DNA of 54,562 nt from Gammaproteobacteria bacterium (GCA_019911805.1 JAIOJV010000125.1:1-54562), one strand, 5' to 3'. Positions 9,114 to 19,075 are shown, counted from the stretch's first letter. Notes: generated by a model from the letters alone, not told the origin. Made by a program: numbers and translations.

Positions 9114-9177
9114 TGCTACCGGCGTGAGTCCCAGCGTAACTACCTGTTGCAGTCGAGATCTTGGAGGGTGATGTGTC

Positions 9178-9333
9178 ATGACCGATCAAATCAACGACGA
9201 GGCTGACATCCCGGTGATGCAGAAGGTGCTCGACAACCCCTTCCTGCTGCTGTTCATTGGCGTGGTCATGCCGACCGTATTCTACATTCTGTGGGGCGTG
9301 ATGGAGATCGTGACCATCCCGATCGCACCGTAA
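9178..9333 (+). CDS. 51-aa single-helix membrane peptide at the head of the sNOR-like operon
   Basis: A short ORF of 51 codons plus stop, starting ATG at 9178 with GGAGGG at 9163-9168. An acidic N-terminus (TDQINDEADIP) is followed by one hydrophobic helix containing 'NPFLLLFIGVVMPTVFYILW'. It ends 64 bases before the CuA subunit gene. Small one-helix subunits are common in heme-copper oxidases (for example subunit IIa of ba3 or CcoQ of cbb3), so an accessory subunit of the enzyme encoded by the next two genes is a fair inference. Not recognised as a named family. Confidence 0.75.
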   Translation: MTDQINDEADIPVMQKVLDNPFLLLFIGVVMPTVFYILWGVMEIVTIPIAP

Positions 9334-9397
9334 TCGAGCCATCCGTCGTAGCGCCAGAAGAACCGGCAAACGGCATACCACCAAAGGGGAAGATATC

Positions 9398-9940
9398 ATG
9401 AGTGCACTGCAACCACCGGCCGAACGACTGTGGTGGAAACAGCCGATCGACCGTGTCGAGGGGGCCTGGATTGTTCTGGCGCTGATCTGGTGCTTGTTCA
9501 TGTTCGCGATGATGCCGTTCTGGCATGTGGTGGGCAAGCAGAACATTTCCAACGAGGCCTATCGCACCACGCCGGAGCGTTTCGCGGCCAAGACCCAGGA
9601 GATGGTCGACAAGTACACGGTGCGCACCGAGACCGAGCGTGCGATCCCGGTGGTGCATCCGCCAGCGGACTCCGATATCTATCTCATCGCACGGCTGTGG
9701 GAGTGGTGGCCACTGCTGGAGCTGGAGCGCGATAAGACCTACCGCCTGCACCTCTCCTCCATGGACTGGCAGCATGGCTTCTCGCTGCAGCCCATCAACG
9801 TGAACATGCAGGTCATTCCGGGTTACGAGATGGTGATCACCGTCACGCCGGACTCATCGGGTGAGTTCACAATCGTCTGCAATGAATATTGCGGCATCGG
9901 GCATCATACGATGCTCGGCAAGATTTACGTCGTTGAGTAA
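9398..9940 (+). CDS. norS: CuA-containing subunit II, NorS-like (sNOR)
   Basis: 180-aa heme-copper enzyme subunit II: one N-terminal membrane anchor ('WIVLALIWCLFMFAMMPFW') and a cupredoxin domain with a complete binuclear CuA site, H126, C161, C165, H169 and M172 in 'CNEYCGIGHHTM'. The single helix resembles B-family (ba3-type) subunit II. CuA means the enzyme takes electrons from a soluble cytochrome c or cupredoxin, unlike NorC of cNOR. It is followed 10 bases later by subunit I. Gene order with a downstream senC matches norSY-senC of ammonia oxidisers, hence NorS-like; a B-family oxygen reductase subunit is the alternative. Confidence 0.85.
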   Translation: MSALQPPAERLWWKQPIDRVEGAWIVLALIWCLFMFAMMPFWHVVGKQNISNEAYRTTPERFAAKTQEMVDKYTVRTETERAIPVVHPPADSDIYLIARLWEWWPLLELERDKTYRLHLSSMDWQHGFSLQPINVNMQVIPGYEMVITVTPDSSGEFTIVCNEYCGIGHHTMLGKIYVVE

Positions 9941-9950
9941 GGGGGAGACG

Positions 9951-11651
9951 ATGGCAACCAACGCACTGTACAGGACCTGTCCCAGCACCGGTCTGCAATA
10001 CAACAAACCCGCCGAGATGTTGATCAAGGCCAACGCCGTCGCCGGTGTGGTGTTCCTGCTCATCGGCGGTATTCTTGCTCTGTTGGTGGCGCTGACGCGC
10101 TGGCCGGCAGTGCACCTGCTGCCAGCGATGGAGTTCTACCAGGCACTGACGGCGCACGGCGTCGACATGCTGATCTTCTGGCTCATCTTCTTCGAAATCG
10201 CCATCCTGTATTTCTGTTCCTCGACCCTGTTGCGCTGTCGCATAGCGACGCCGCGCATCGCCTGGTTGGCCTTCGCGTTGATGATCATCGGTGCAGTGGC
10301 CACCAACTGGGCGATCCTCAAGGGCGATTCCAGTGTCATGATGACGTCCTACGTGCCGATGCCGGCCAACCCGAATTTCTATCTCGGGTTGATCCTGTTC
10401 GCCGTTGGCGCGCTGATCGGCTGCTTTGTGTTCTTCGGCACGCTGGTCGTGGCCAAGGCGGAACGCACCTATGAGGGCTCGGTACCGCTGGTGACCATGG
10501 GTGCGATCACCGCGGCGATCATCGCGGTATTCACCATCGCCTCGGGCGCGATCATCCTGGTGCCGACCTGGATGTGGTCGATCGGCTACATCAGTCACAT
10601 CGATCCGCTGATGTACCGGTTGATCTGGTGGGGCCTGGGCCACTCTTCGCAGCAGATCAACGTCGCCGCGCACGTGTCCGTGTGGTACCTCATCGCCGCC
10701 GTCGTATTCGGTGCGCGGCCGATGTCGGAGCGCGTCAGTCGTGGTGCCTTTCTGCTGTACATCCTGTTCCTGCAGTTCGCCTCGGCGCATCACCTGCTGG
10801 TGGATCCGGGCGTCAGCTCGGAGTGGAAGATCTTCAACACCAGCTACGCGATGTACCTGGCGGTGCTGGCCAGCATGATTCACGGCCTGACCGTGCCCGG
10901 CGCCATCGAGGTTGCACAGCGCCGCAAGGGTCTCAACAAGGGCCTGTTCGAGTGGCTCCGCAAGGCGCCCTGGAGTAACCCGGTCTTCTCCGGGATGTTC
11001 ATCTCGCTGGTCGGTTTCGGTTTCCTCGGCGGTATCACCGGCGTGGTGATGGGCACGGAGCAGATCAACATCATCATCCACAACACCATCTATGTCCCGG
11101 GTCACTTCCATGCGACCGTGGTGGTAGGCACGACGCTGGCATTCATGGCGCTGACGTACTTCCTCATCCCGACGCTGTTCAAACGGGAAGTGATCTGGAA
11201 GGGCCTGGCGCGGTGGCAGCCCTATCTGTTCGGGCTGGGCATGGCGTTCTTCACCCTGGTGATGATGGGTGCCGGTACGCTGGGCGTGTCGCGTCGCCAC
11301 TGGGACATGGCCTTCACCGGTTCGGCGCTGGGCTATGAGTATCCGGGCAGTGCCTATCTGTTGATGGGTCTGGTCGGGATCAGCGCGGTCGTCGCCGTCG
11401 TCGGCGGGGCGGCATACATTCTGATCACCGTGGGTTCGATCCTCTTCGGTAAGAAGATCGACGTGCCCGGCTACGGTACGGAGCGCACGGTGGCGCTGCG
11501 CGCCTCGCCCATCGAGACCCATGGCAGTATCGGCGTGGCGGGTTTCGAGGCACCCGGCACGTTCGCCCTGGCCCTGCTGTTCCTGGCCACCTTCGTGGTG
11601 TACTACGCCATCAACTGGAAGTACCTGGCATCGGTCTGGCCGCTCAGCTGA
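9951..11651 (+). CDS. norY: Heme-copper subunit I with Gln in place of active-site Tyr, NorY/sNOR-like
   Basis: 566-aa catalytic subunit related to B-family (ba3) oxygen reductases. Heme and copper ligands are present: H69 (low-spin heme), H231 and H280-H281 (CuB), and H385/H387 in 'VPGHFHATV' (high-spin and low-spin heme). The canonical HPxVY motif reads H231-S-S-Q-Q235, so the cross-linked Tyr of oxygen reductases is Gln. Loss of that Tyr is the recurrent hallmark of NO reductases in this superfamily, and with the CuA subunit and SenC neighbour this points to the sNOR (NorY) family. ATG 9951 follows GGGGGAG. Oxygen reduction cannot be fully excluded without biochemistry. Confidence 0.82.
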   Translation: MATNALYRTCPSTGLQYNKPAEMLIKANAVAGVVFLLIGGILALLVALTRWPAVHLLPAMEFYQALTAHGVDMLIFWLIFFEIAILYFCSSTLLRCRIATPRIAWLAFALMIIGAVATNWAILKGDSSVMMTSYVPMPANPNFYLGLILFAVGALIGCFVFFGTLVVAKAERTYEGSVPLVTMGAITAAIIAVFTIASGAIILVPTWMWSIGYISHIDPLMYRLIWWGLGHSSQQINVAAHVSVWYLIAAVVFGARPMSERVSRGAFLLYILFLQFASAHHLLVDPGVSSEWKIFNTSYAMYLAVLASMIHGLTVPGAIEVAQRRKGLNKGLFEWLRKAPWSNPVFSGMFISLVGFGFLGGITGVVMGTEQINIIIHNTIYVPGHFHATVVVGTTLAFMALTYFLIPTLFKREVIWKGLARWQPYLFGLGMAFFTLVMMGAGTLGVSRRHWDMAFTGSALGYEYPGSAYLLMGLVGISAVVAVVGGAAYILITVGSILFGKKIDVPGYGTERTVALRASPIETHGSIGVAGFEAPGTFALALLFLATFVVYYAINWKYLASVWPLS

Positions 11652-11753
11652 GTGCGACATCGCCCCGTACCCGGTCCTGTATCCGACGGATACGGGGCGG
11701 GTATGGAGCGGTGGCCAACCAGCATTGATGGGTTCGACGAGAGGGCTAACATC

Positions 11754-12674
11754 ATGGGTGTATCGGAATCCGTTCTGCCGCGTTCCGCGTCCCGGCCCGG
11801 CATCTATGCCCTGTGCCGTGCCTTCGGTAACGTCTGCAAGCTGCGTATCGGTTCGACCATCGCGTTCACCGCCCTGGCGGGCATTGCGGTGACACCCGGT
11901 CCGGCGCTGGCGGCGTGGCAGATCGCGGTCGTCGGGCTGGCGGTGCTGGTGTCTGCGGCCGCAGCCGGCGGCTTCAATCAGTACATGGAGCGGGACCTGG
12001 ATGCCGTGATGCGCCGTACGCGCGACCGCCCCTTCGTCAGCGGCGTCTTCACGCATGGTCCGGCGTGGCTGCTGGTGCTGGCGGGAATGTTGGCATTGTC
12101 GGTCGTGGCCACGGCCTGGGCGACCAATCTCACGGCTGCGTTCTATGTCTTCCTCGGCGCATTTTTCTATGGCGTCGTCTATACCGTATGGCTCAAGCGC
12201 CGCACGCCCATGAACATCGTCATCGGCGGCCTCGCCGGCAGTTTCGCGATTCTGGCCGGCGCCTCGGCGGTGACGTCGGAGCTGCAGGTGTTGCCACTGC
12301 TGTTCGCCCTGGTGTTGTTCCTGTGGACGCCCTCGCACTTCTGGAGCTTCGCCATCGCCATGCACGAGGACTATGCACGTGCGCGGGTGCCGATGCTGCC
12401 GGTGGTGATCGGCGACCGCGACGCCGCGCGCATGGTGCTGATGAATACGATCCTGCTGGTGACCGCCACACTGGTACCCTTCTGGTTCGGTATGGGCGGC
12501 GTGTACCTCGCGGCTGCACTGATCGGCGGAGCACTGTTCCTGCGCGCCAATCTGCGTATGCTGCGCGCCCCTGGCCGTGCCACTGCCATGGCCAGCTTTC
12601 ATGCGTCACTCGTCCAGCTTACGCTGGTGTTGAGCGGCGCGATGTTGGATATGCAGCTGGTGGCAGCCGTCTAG
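11754..12674 (+). CDS. cyoE: Protoheme IX farnesyltransferase (heme O synthase)
   Basis: 306-aa UbiA-superfamily prenyltransferase converting heme B to heme O with farnesyl diphosphate. The first Asp-rich site is in 'NQYMERDLDAVMRRT' (N75, D81, D83), and 'RTRDRPFVSG' is typical of CyoE/CtaB. The second site is represented by 'FLWTPSHFWSFAI' and 'DYARARVPMLPVV'. About nine membrane helices. ATG 11754 has GAGAGG just upstream. Position inside the sNOR-like operon, between subunit I and senC, implies that this enzyme carries heme O, or heme A made by the nearby CtaA. Confidence 0.93.
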   Translation: MGVSESVLPRSASRPGIYALCRAFGNVCKLRIGSTIAFTALAGIAVTPGPALAAWQIAVVGLAVLVSAAAAGGFNQYMERDLDAVMRRTRDRPFVSGVFTHGPAWLLVLAGMLALSVVATAWATNLTAAFYVFLGAFFYGVVYTVWLKRRTPMNIVIGGLAGSFAILAGASAVTSELQVLPLLFALVLFLWTPSHFWSFAIAMHEDYARARVPMLPVVIGDRDAARMVLMNTILLVTATLVPFWFGMGGVYLAAALIGGALFLRANLRMLRAPGRATAMASFHASLVQLTLVLSGAMLDMQLVAAV

Positions 12675-12703
12675 AGAGCCATCCGCTCGCCTGGAGTGAG
12701 TTC

Positions 12704-13537
12704 ATGTCCGTACACCCGCTACGGCGGCATCTGATGTCGGGCGTTGCCGCGTTGCTGCTGGCGGGTGTCACGACACAGGTACCGGCCGTAATCCCACCTG
12801 CTGCGCCGGCCGAGCCGGTCTTTGACGGTGATGCCGCCTATGCGCTCAGCCAGGCGGCCGTCGGCCGTCTGGTCGGCGACTATCGGTTCACCACGGCCGA
12901 TGGCCGCGAGGTCCGGCTCGCCGATCTGCGCGGTCGGCCGGTGGTCGTGAGCCTGGTCTACAGCAGCTGCTATCAGATCTGCTCCATGACTACCCGATCG
13001 CTTGCCAAGACGGTGCGCGCCGGGCGCGCGGTGTTGGGCGATGACAGCTTCGCGGTACTGACGATCGGTTTCGATACGCCGGTCGATACGCCGTCCGCCA
13101 TGGCGACGTTCGCTATCGAACAAGGCGTGCGGGAGTCGGACTGGCAGTTTGTCAGCGGCGATGCCGCAACCGTGGCGGCGCTGACCCGTGATCTGGGCTT
13201 CACCTACCAGCGTTCACCCAATGGCTTCGATCATCTGCTGCAGACGACCATCCTGGATGCCGACGGCCGTGTCCACCGGCAGGTCTACGGCGATGTCATC
13301 GATGCACCCTGGCTGATCGAACCACTCAAGCGACTCGTCTTCGGGACGACCTCGGAAGATGGCGTGCTCACCCAGATCAGTAACCGGGTGCGCATGTACT
13401 GCGTGACCTACGACCCGGCCACGGGCGCCTATCGGTACGACTATTCCATCTATATTGGTATGACTATTGGCGGGCTCATCATCGTCGCTATCGCCGCTTT
13501 CCTGATCCACGAGGCACGCCGCGCCCGTAGCGTTTGA
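12704..13537 (+). CDS. senC: SCO1/SenC family copper chaperone with C-terminal membrane anchor
   Basis: 277-aa thioredoxin-fold Sco protein. Copper ligands are C89 and C93 in 'SSCYQICSM' and H177 in 'GFDHLLQTT', the complete Sco set. An N-terminal signal sequence is followed by the Sco domain; unusually a second membrane helix near the C-terminus ('YIGMTIGGLIIVAIAAFLI') precedes an arginine-rich tail. Sco proteins load the CuA site, and this copy ends the operon encoding the CuA subunit II. Its stop codon overlaps the next FNR-type box. GGAG at 12693-12696 supports the ATG at 12704. Confidence 0.9.
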   Translation: MSVHPLRRHLMSGVAALLLAGVTTQVPAVIPPAAPAEPVFDGDAAYALSQAAVGRLVGDYRFTTADGREVRLADLRGRPVVVSLVYSSCYQICSMTTRSLAKTVRAGRAVLGDDSFAVLTIGFDTPVDTPSAMATFAIEQGVRESDWQFVSGDAATVAALTRDLGFTYQRSPNGFDHLLQTTILDADGRVHRQVYGDVIDAPWLIEPLKRLVFGTTSEDGVLTQISNRVRMYCVTYDPATGAYRYDYSIYIGMTIGGLIIVAIAAFLIHEARRARSV

Positions 13538-13547
13538 TATACATCAA
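13534..13547. promoter_or_regulatory. FNR/Dnr-type operator before the cytochrome b/HCO operon
   Basis: TTGATATACATCAA is a perfect TTGAT-N4-ATCAA palindrome. It overlaps the stop codon of senC and sits 80 bases before the ATG at 13627, so the following three genes probably form a separately controlled, low-oxygen- or NO-induced operon. Confidence 0.85.
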
Positions 13548-13626
13548 GGCGGCGAACCGGGTGGCGGGTCTAGCGTGCGCCCTGGGATTGCGTTCGGTAC
13601 ACGGCGCGCGGCGAGGATCCGATTCC

Positions 13627-15180
13627 ATGTTGAAGACTGTACAGGCAGTGCCTCGATTCCTGCTCGAGCCGTTACGGCGCGGCCTGCAATGGGCCTTCGG
13701 CGCGAACGACAACCCCCTGCACTGGCTCGGGGCGCTGACCATCTTCTTTTTCTGGGTGGTGCTGGTCAGCGGCATCTATGTATTCGTCTTCTTCGAGACC
13801 AGCATCTTCGGTGCCTACCAGACGGTCGACTACCTGACCCACGAGCAATGGTACCTGGGCGGTGTCATGCGCAGTCTGCACCGCTATGCCTCCGATGCCG
13901 CCATCATCACCCTGGCACTGCACATGCTCAGCGAATTCGCCTCCGGGCGCTACCGGGGCGCACGCTGGTTCTCCTGGTTCACCGGCATCCCGCTGCTGTG
14001 GATGGTGTTCCCGTTGGGCATCACCGGCTACTGGCTGGTCTGGGACCAGTTCGCGCAGTATATCGCGCTGGCGACCTCGGAGCTGTTCGACGCGCTGCCC
14101 ATCTTCACCGATCCGATGGCGCGCAATTTCCTCACGCCCGACAGCCTGAGCGACCGGTTCTTCACCCTGCTGGCATTCCTGCACCTGCTCGGTATCCCGA
14201 TCGCCCTGGTATTCGGCATCTGGTTTCATGTGATGCGCCTGAGCCACCCGCGGGTCAATCCACCGCTGCGGCTGGCGATTGGCAGTCTCGCGATGCTGTT
14301 GGTGCTGTCACTGTTGCGACCCGCGGTGAGCCACGCCCCGGCCGATCTCTCCGTGGCACCGCACGATCTCGCCTTCGACTGGTTCTACATGCTGCCCTAT
14401 CCGTTATTGGACTACGGTTCGCCACTGCTGTTCTGGGGTGTGCTGGTCGGTTCCAGTCTGCTGCTGTCGTTGCTGCCCTGGATGCCGCCGCTACGGCGGG
14501 CGCCGGCGGCGGTGGTGGACCCGGGCAACTGCAACGGCTGCGGCCGCTGTGTCGCGGACTGTCCGTTCGGTGCCGTCATCATGCACCCGCGCGATGATGG
14601 TTCCCGCTATAAGGAGATCGCCGTCGTCGACCCCGCGCTGTGTACCGCCTGCGGTATCTGTGCCGGCGCCTGTCCGTCGTCGACCCCGTTCCGCAGCATC
14701 GAGCAGCTGGTCTCGGGCATCGATATGCCGACTTTGCCGATACGCGACATGCGCAGCGCCAGCCGTGCGGCCCTCGACACCGTGCAGGCACCAATCAAAG
14801 TGCTGGTCTACGGTTGCGACCATGCCATCGACGTGCATGCCTGGGCGGGTGCCGAAGTCGCAACCGTCAGCCTGCCCTGTACCGGCAATCTGCCACCGTC
14901 CTTCATCGAGTTCGCACTGCGCCGCGAGGGTGCGGATGGGGTGTTCCTCACCGGCTGCAACACGGGGGACTGCTTCTTCCGTCAGGGTGGCGCCTGGACC
15001 GAGGCGCGCATCGCCGGCCAGCGTGAGCCGCATCTGCGCGGCAATGTAGACGCACAGCGGGTGCACATCGCCTGGGGCGCGGCCGGCGACGCCGCACGGG
15101 TACGGCGTGAGCTGGGTACATTCATCGAGCAACTGCGCGGTCTCGAAAATCCATCGCAGGGACAGACAGCCCATGGCTAG
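13627..15180 (+). CDS. Cytochrome b / 2x[4Fe-4S] ferredoxin / MvhD-like fusion protein
   Basis: 517-aa three-part protein. Residues about 1-290 form a cytochrome b N-terminal (b6-like) membrane domain with two histidine pairs, H85/H99 and H186/H201, fit to hold two b hemes. Next come two [4Fe-4S] motifs, C302-x2-C-x2-C-x3-C312 and C339-x2-C-x2-C-x3-C349. The last ~120 residues resemble MvhD/FlpD, the [2Fe-2S] subunit linking hydrogenases to heterodisulfide reductase, with C397, C418, C444 and C449 and the 'GADGVFLTGCNTGDC' core. Probably a membrane electron-input module (quinol or cytoplasmic donor) for the heme-copper subunit encoded two genes on. ATG 13627 has GAGGA upstream. I know no named homologue. 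Confidence 0.85.
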   Translation: MLKTVQAVPRFLLEPLRRGLQWAFGANDNPLHWLGALTIFFFWVVLVSGIYVFVFFETSIFGAYQTVDYLTHEQWYLGGVMRSLHRYASDAAIITLALHMLSEFASGRYRGARWFSWFTGIPLLWMVFPLGITGYWLVWDQFAQYIALATSELFDALPIFTDPMARNFLTPDSLSDRFFTLLAFLHLLGIPIALVFGIWFHVMRLSHPRVNPPLRLAIGSLAMLLVLSLLRPAVSHAPADLSVAPHDLAFDWFYMLPYPLLDYGSPLLFWGVLVGSSLLLSLLPWMPPLRRAPAAVVDPGNCNGCGRCVADCPFGAVIMHPRDDGSRYKEIAVVDPALCTACGICAGACPSSTPFRSIEQLVSGIDMPTLPIRDMRSASRAALDTVQAPIKVLVYGCDHAIDVHAWAGAEVATVSLPCTGNLPPSFIEFALRREGADGVFLTGCNTGDCFFRQGGAWTEARIAGQREPHLRGNVDAQRVHIAWGAAGDAARVRRELGTFIEQLRGLENPSQGQTAHG

Positions 15181-15685
15181 GTCGTCTTTCAACCCGGTAC
15201 GGCTTGCCGGCCAGCTTGTCGCGTATGCCGCGTTCGCCGCGATGATCGGGTACTTCGCCGTGGCGCCGGCCTATTCGCCGCACCCTTCCGGCGATGCCGT
15301 GGTTACGCTAAGCTTTGCCCACTCCGGTAAGCGCGTGACCGAGTGTCGTGAGCGTAGCACCGAGGAACTTGCTAAACTGCCGCCGAATATGCGCAATCCC
15401 CTCGATTGCTCCCGTGAGCGCTCACCGCTGGTGGTCCGCTTCATGGTCGACGGTGAAGTCCGCTATGATCGCACCCTGCAACCGACCGGATTCTCCAGCG
15501 ATGGCAACGCCTACGTCTACGATAAGATCCTGCTGTCTCCCGGACGACATACGATTGCACTCTATCTCAACGACGACGTCCACCGTCCCGACGGGGTCTA
15601 TGAGCACAGTGCCGAGGTCGACCTGAAACCCAATCAGATCCTGGTGATCGACTTCAATCCGAATCGCGGCTTCGTGCTGCATTGA
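15173..15685 (+). CDS. Membrane-anchored periplasmic protein of the cytochrome b/HCO operon, unknown family
   Basis: 170-aa protein, start overlapping the previous stop by 8 bases (ATGGCTAG), so translationally coupled. One N-terminal helix ('LVAYAAFAAMIGYFAV') anchors a ~130-residue periplasmic domain rich in predicted beta strands, with two cysteines (in 'VTECRER' and 'LDCSRER') and no CuA motif or CxxCH. In position and topology it could stand in for a subunit II that has no copper centre, but that is inference. I recognise no domain. Confidence 0.75.
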   Translation: MARSSFNPVRLAGQLVAYAAFAAMIGYFAVAPAYSPHPSGDAVVTLSFAHSGKRVTECRERSTEELAKLPPNMRNPLDCSRERSPLVVRFMVDGEVRYDRTLQPTGFSSDGNAYVYDKILLSPGRHTIALYLNDDVHRPDGVYEHSAEVDLKPNQILVIDFNPNRGFVLH

Positions 15686-15745
15686 GGGTCGCCGGCAGCG
15701 CCGGCCCCGGCAGTGCGCGGCGGCCCAGGCAACAGGCAACCGCCG

Positions 15746-17104
15746 ATGCAAAGCACATCCTATATCATCCCGCTCACCGATGACGTTGCGCGCGCGCAGG
15801 CACGCCGCTGGTTGTTCCTGGGGTTGTTTTCACTGACCCTTTCCGGTTTCCTGGCCGTGCTCATCGTGCTGGCACGCACGCCCTATCTCCAGGACATCAT
15901 CCCCTTCGCAGATTTCTTCCATGCCGCGTTGGTCGTGCATGTCGATCTGTCGGTGCTGGTCTGGTTCCTGGCCTTCGCAGGCGTGCTCTGGAGTGTGAAC
16001 GGTGCGACGCATTGCCGTGCCTGCGGCATGCTGGCGCTGTTGTTGGCAGCTGCCGGCGCACTGCTCATGGCGATCACACCTTTCACCGGCGACGCCCATC
16101 CGTTGATGAGCAACTATATTCCGGTCCTGCAGCAACCGCTGTTCTTTGTCGCGCTGTTGCTGTTCGGTGCCGGTATCGCCCTGCTGGTGCTGCGCTCGCT
16201 GCTGTTTTCACCACCGATCGGGCCGCAGATCTCCGGCACGGGCGCGTTGCGCTTTGGCCTGAACACCGCCGTGGTCACGACGGCGATGGCCTTCATCGCA
16301 CTGCTGTGGTCGTACCTCAAGATGCCGCCCTTCATCCAGGGCGGTGAATACTTCGAATTGCTGTTCTGGGGCGGCGGCCATGTGCTGCAGTTCACCCACA
16401 CTCAGTTGATGCTGGTCGCGTGGCTGTGGCTGGCGAGCGTCTCCGGCGTGCCGGTGTACACCGGGCCGCGCGTGGTGGTGTTCCTGTTCGCCTGGGGCTT
16501 GCTGGCGGTGTTCGCCACGCCGGTGATCTACCTCGCCTTCGACGTGAATTCCATGGAGCATCGCCGGCTGTTTACCTGGCAGATGGAATTCGGCGGCAGC
16601 CTCGCCTCATTGTGGATCGGCATCGCGCTGCTGGCGGGGTTGTGGAAGGCCGCGGCAGCACCGCAATCGGTACGTGCGGAACGCGCGGCCCTGACCACCT
16701 CGGTGCTGTTGTTCGGTATCGGTGGTGTCATCGGTTTTCTCATCAGCGGCAGCAATGTCACGGTGCCGGCGCACTATCACGGCTGCATCGTCGGCATCAC
16801 CCTGGCATTCATGGGCATGACCTATCAGCTGCTGCCGCGCCTTGGCTTTGCCGCACCGTCGCAACGCTGGGCAGTACGCCAGAGCTGGATCTATGCGACG
16901 GGCCAGCTGGTACATATCGTCGGGCTGGCGTGGTCCGGCGGTTACGGTGTGCAGCGCAAGACCGCGGGCGCGGCCCAGGGCCTGGATTCGCTCGAGCGCA
17001 TTATCTCGATGGGTATGATGGGCCTGGGCGGTCTGGTCGCCATCATCGGCGGTCTGATCTTTCTGCTCGTTGTCTTCCACGCCATGCTGCGCACACGCCG
17101 CTGA
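15746..17104 (+). CDS. Divergent heme-copper oxidoreductase subunit I with altered CuB/active site
   Basis: 452-aa polytopic protein of the heme-copper superfamily. H65 ('VVHVDLSVLVW') and H343/H345 ('VPAHYHGCIVG') fit heme ligands. The CuB helix reads 'GGGHVLQFTH': H212 is present but the H+4 position is F216, not Tyr or Glu. The expected His-His pair on the next copper helix is H272-R273 ('MEHRRLFTW'), so one CuB ligand seems missing. Neither CuA nor cytochrome c subunit is encoded nearby. Likely one of the atypical NO-reductase-like families; a non-NOR role remains possible. Start ATG 15746, with only a weak ribosome site; 60 bases after the preceding gene. Confidence 0.78.
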   Translation: MQSTSYIIPLTDDVARAQARRWLFLGLFSLTLSGFLAVLIVLARTPYLQDIIPFADFFHAALVVHVDLSVLVWFLAFAGVLWSVNGATHCRACGMLALLLAAAGALLMAITPFTGDAHPLMSNYIPVLQQPLFFVALLLFGAGIALLVLRSLLFSPPIGPQISGTGALRFGLNTAVVTTAMAFIALLWSYLKMPPFIQGGEYFELLFWGGGHVLQFTHTQLMLVAWLWLASVSGVPVYTGPRVVVFLFAWGLLAVFATPVIYLAFDVNSMEHRRLFTWQMEFGGSLASLWIGIALLAGLWKAAAAPQSVRAERAALTTSVLLFGIGGVIGFLISGSNVTVPAHYHGCIVGITLAFMGMTYQLLPRLGFAAPSQRWAVRQSWIYATGQLVHIVGLAWSGGYGVQRKTAGAAQGLDSLERIISMGMMGLGGLVAIIGGLIFLLVVFHAMLRTRR

Positions 17105-17167
17105 CGCGCGCCCACCGGCACAACCACCGCCATGTCAATACCCGCACAGTTAATACCATAACAATTG

Positions 17168-17181
17168 TTGACGCATATCAA
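17168..17181. promoter_or_regulatory. FNR/Dnr-type operator before norCB
   Basis: TTGACGCATATCAA matches TTGAY-N4-RTCAA. It is 64 bases ahead of the norC ATG and in an AT-rich stretch between the divergent HCO gene and norC, consistent with an activator site for norCB. Confidence 0.85.
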
Positions 17182-17244
17182 GGCGGCCTGACACCGCCGC
17201 TCCTTACCATGCACCCACATTCCCCCTGCTGGAGAGTCTGGGTT

Positions 17245-19070
<1,826 letters not shown>

Positions 19071-19075
19071 GGCCA

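Noticed and set aside
9867-12602. A 911-codon open frame on the minus strand opposite the sNOR genes
   Set aside because: It is a GC-rich antisense shadow of the CuA subunit, NorY and CyoE genes, with low-complexity His/Gln/Arg composition, no domain and no ribosome site.
16420-17244. An N-terminal extension of norC running back into the HCO gene
   Set aside because: The frame is open by chance; norC has a strong ribosome site and typical start at 17245, and the FNR-type promoter lies between.
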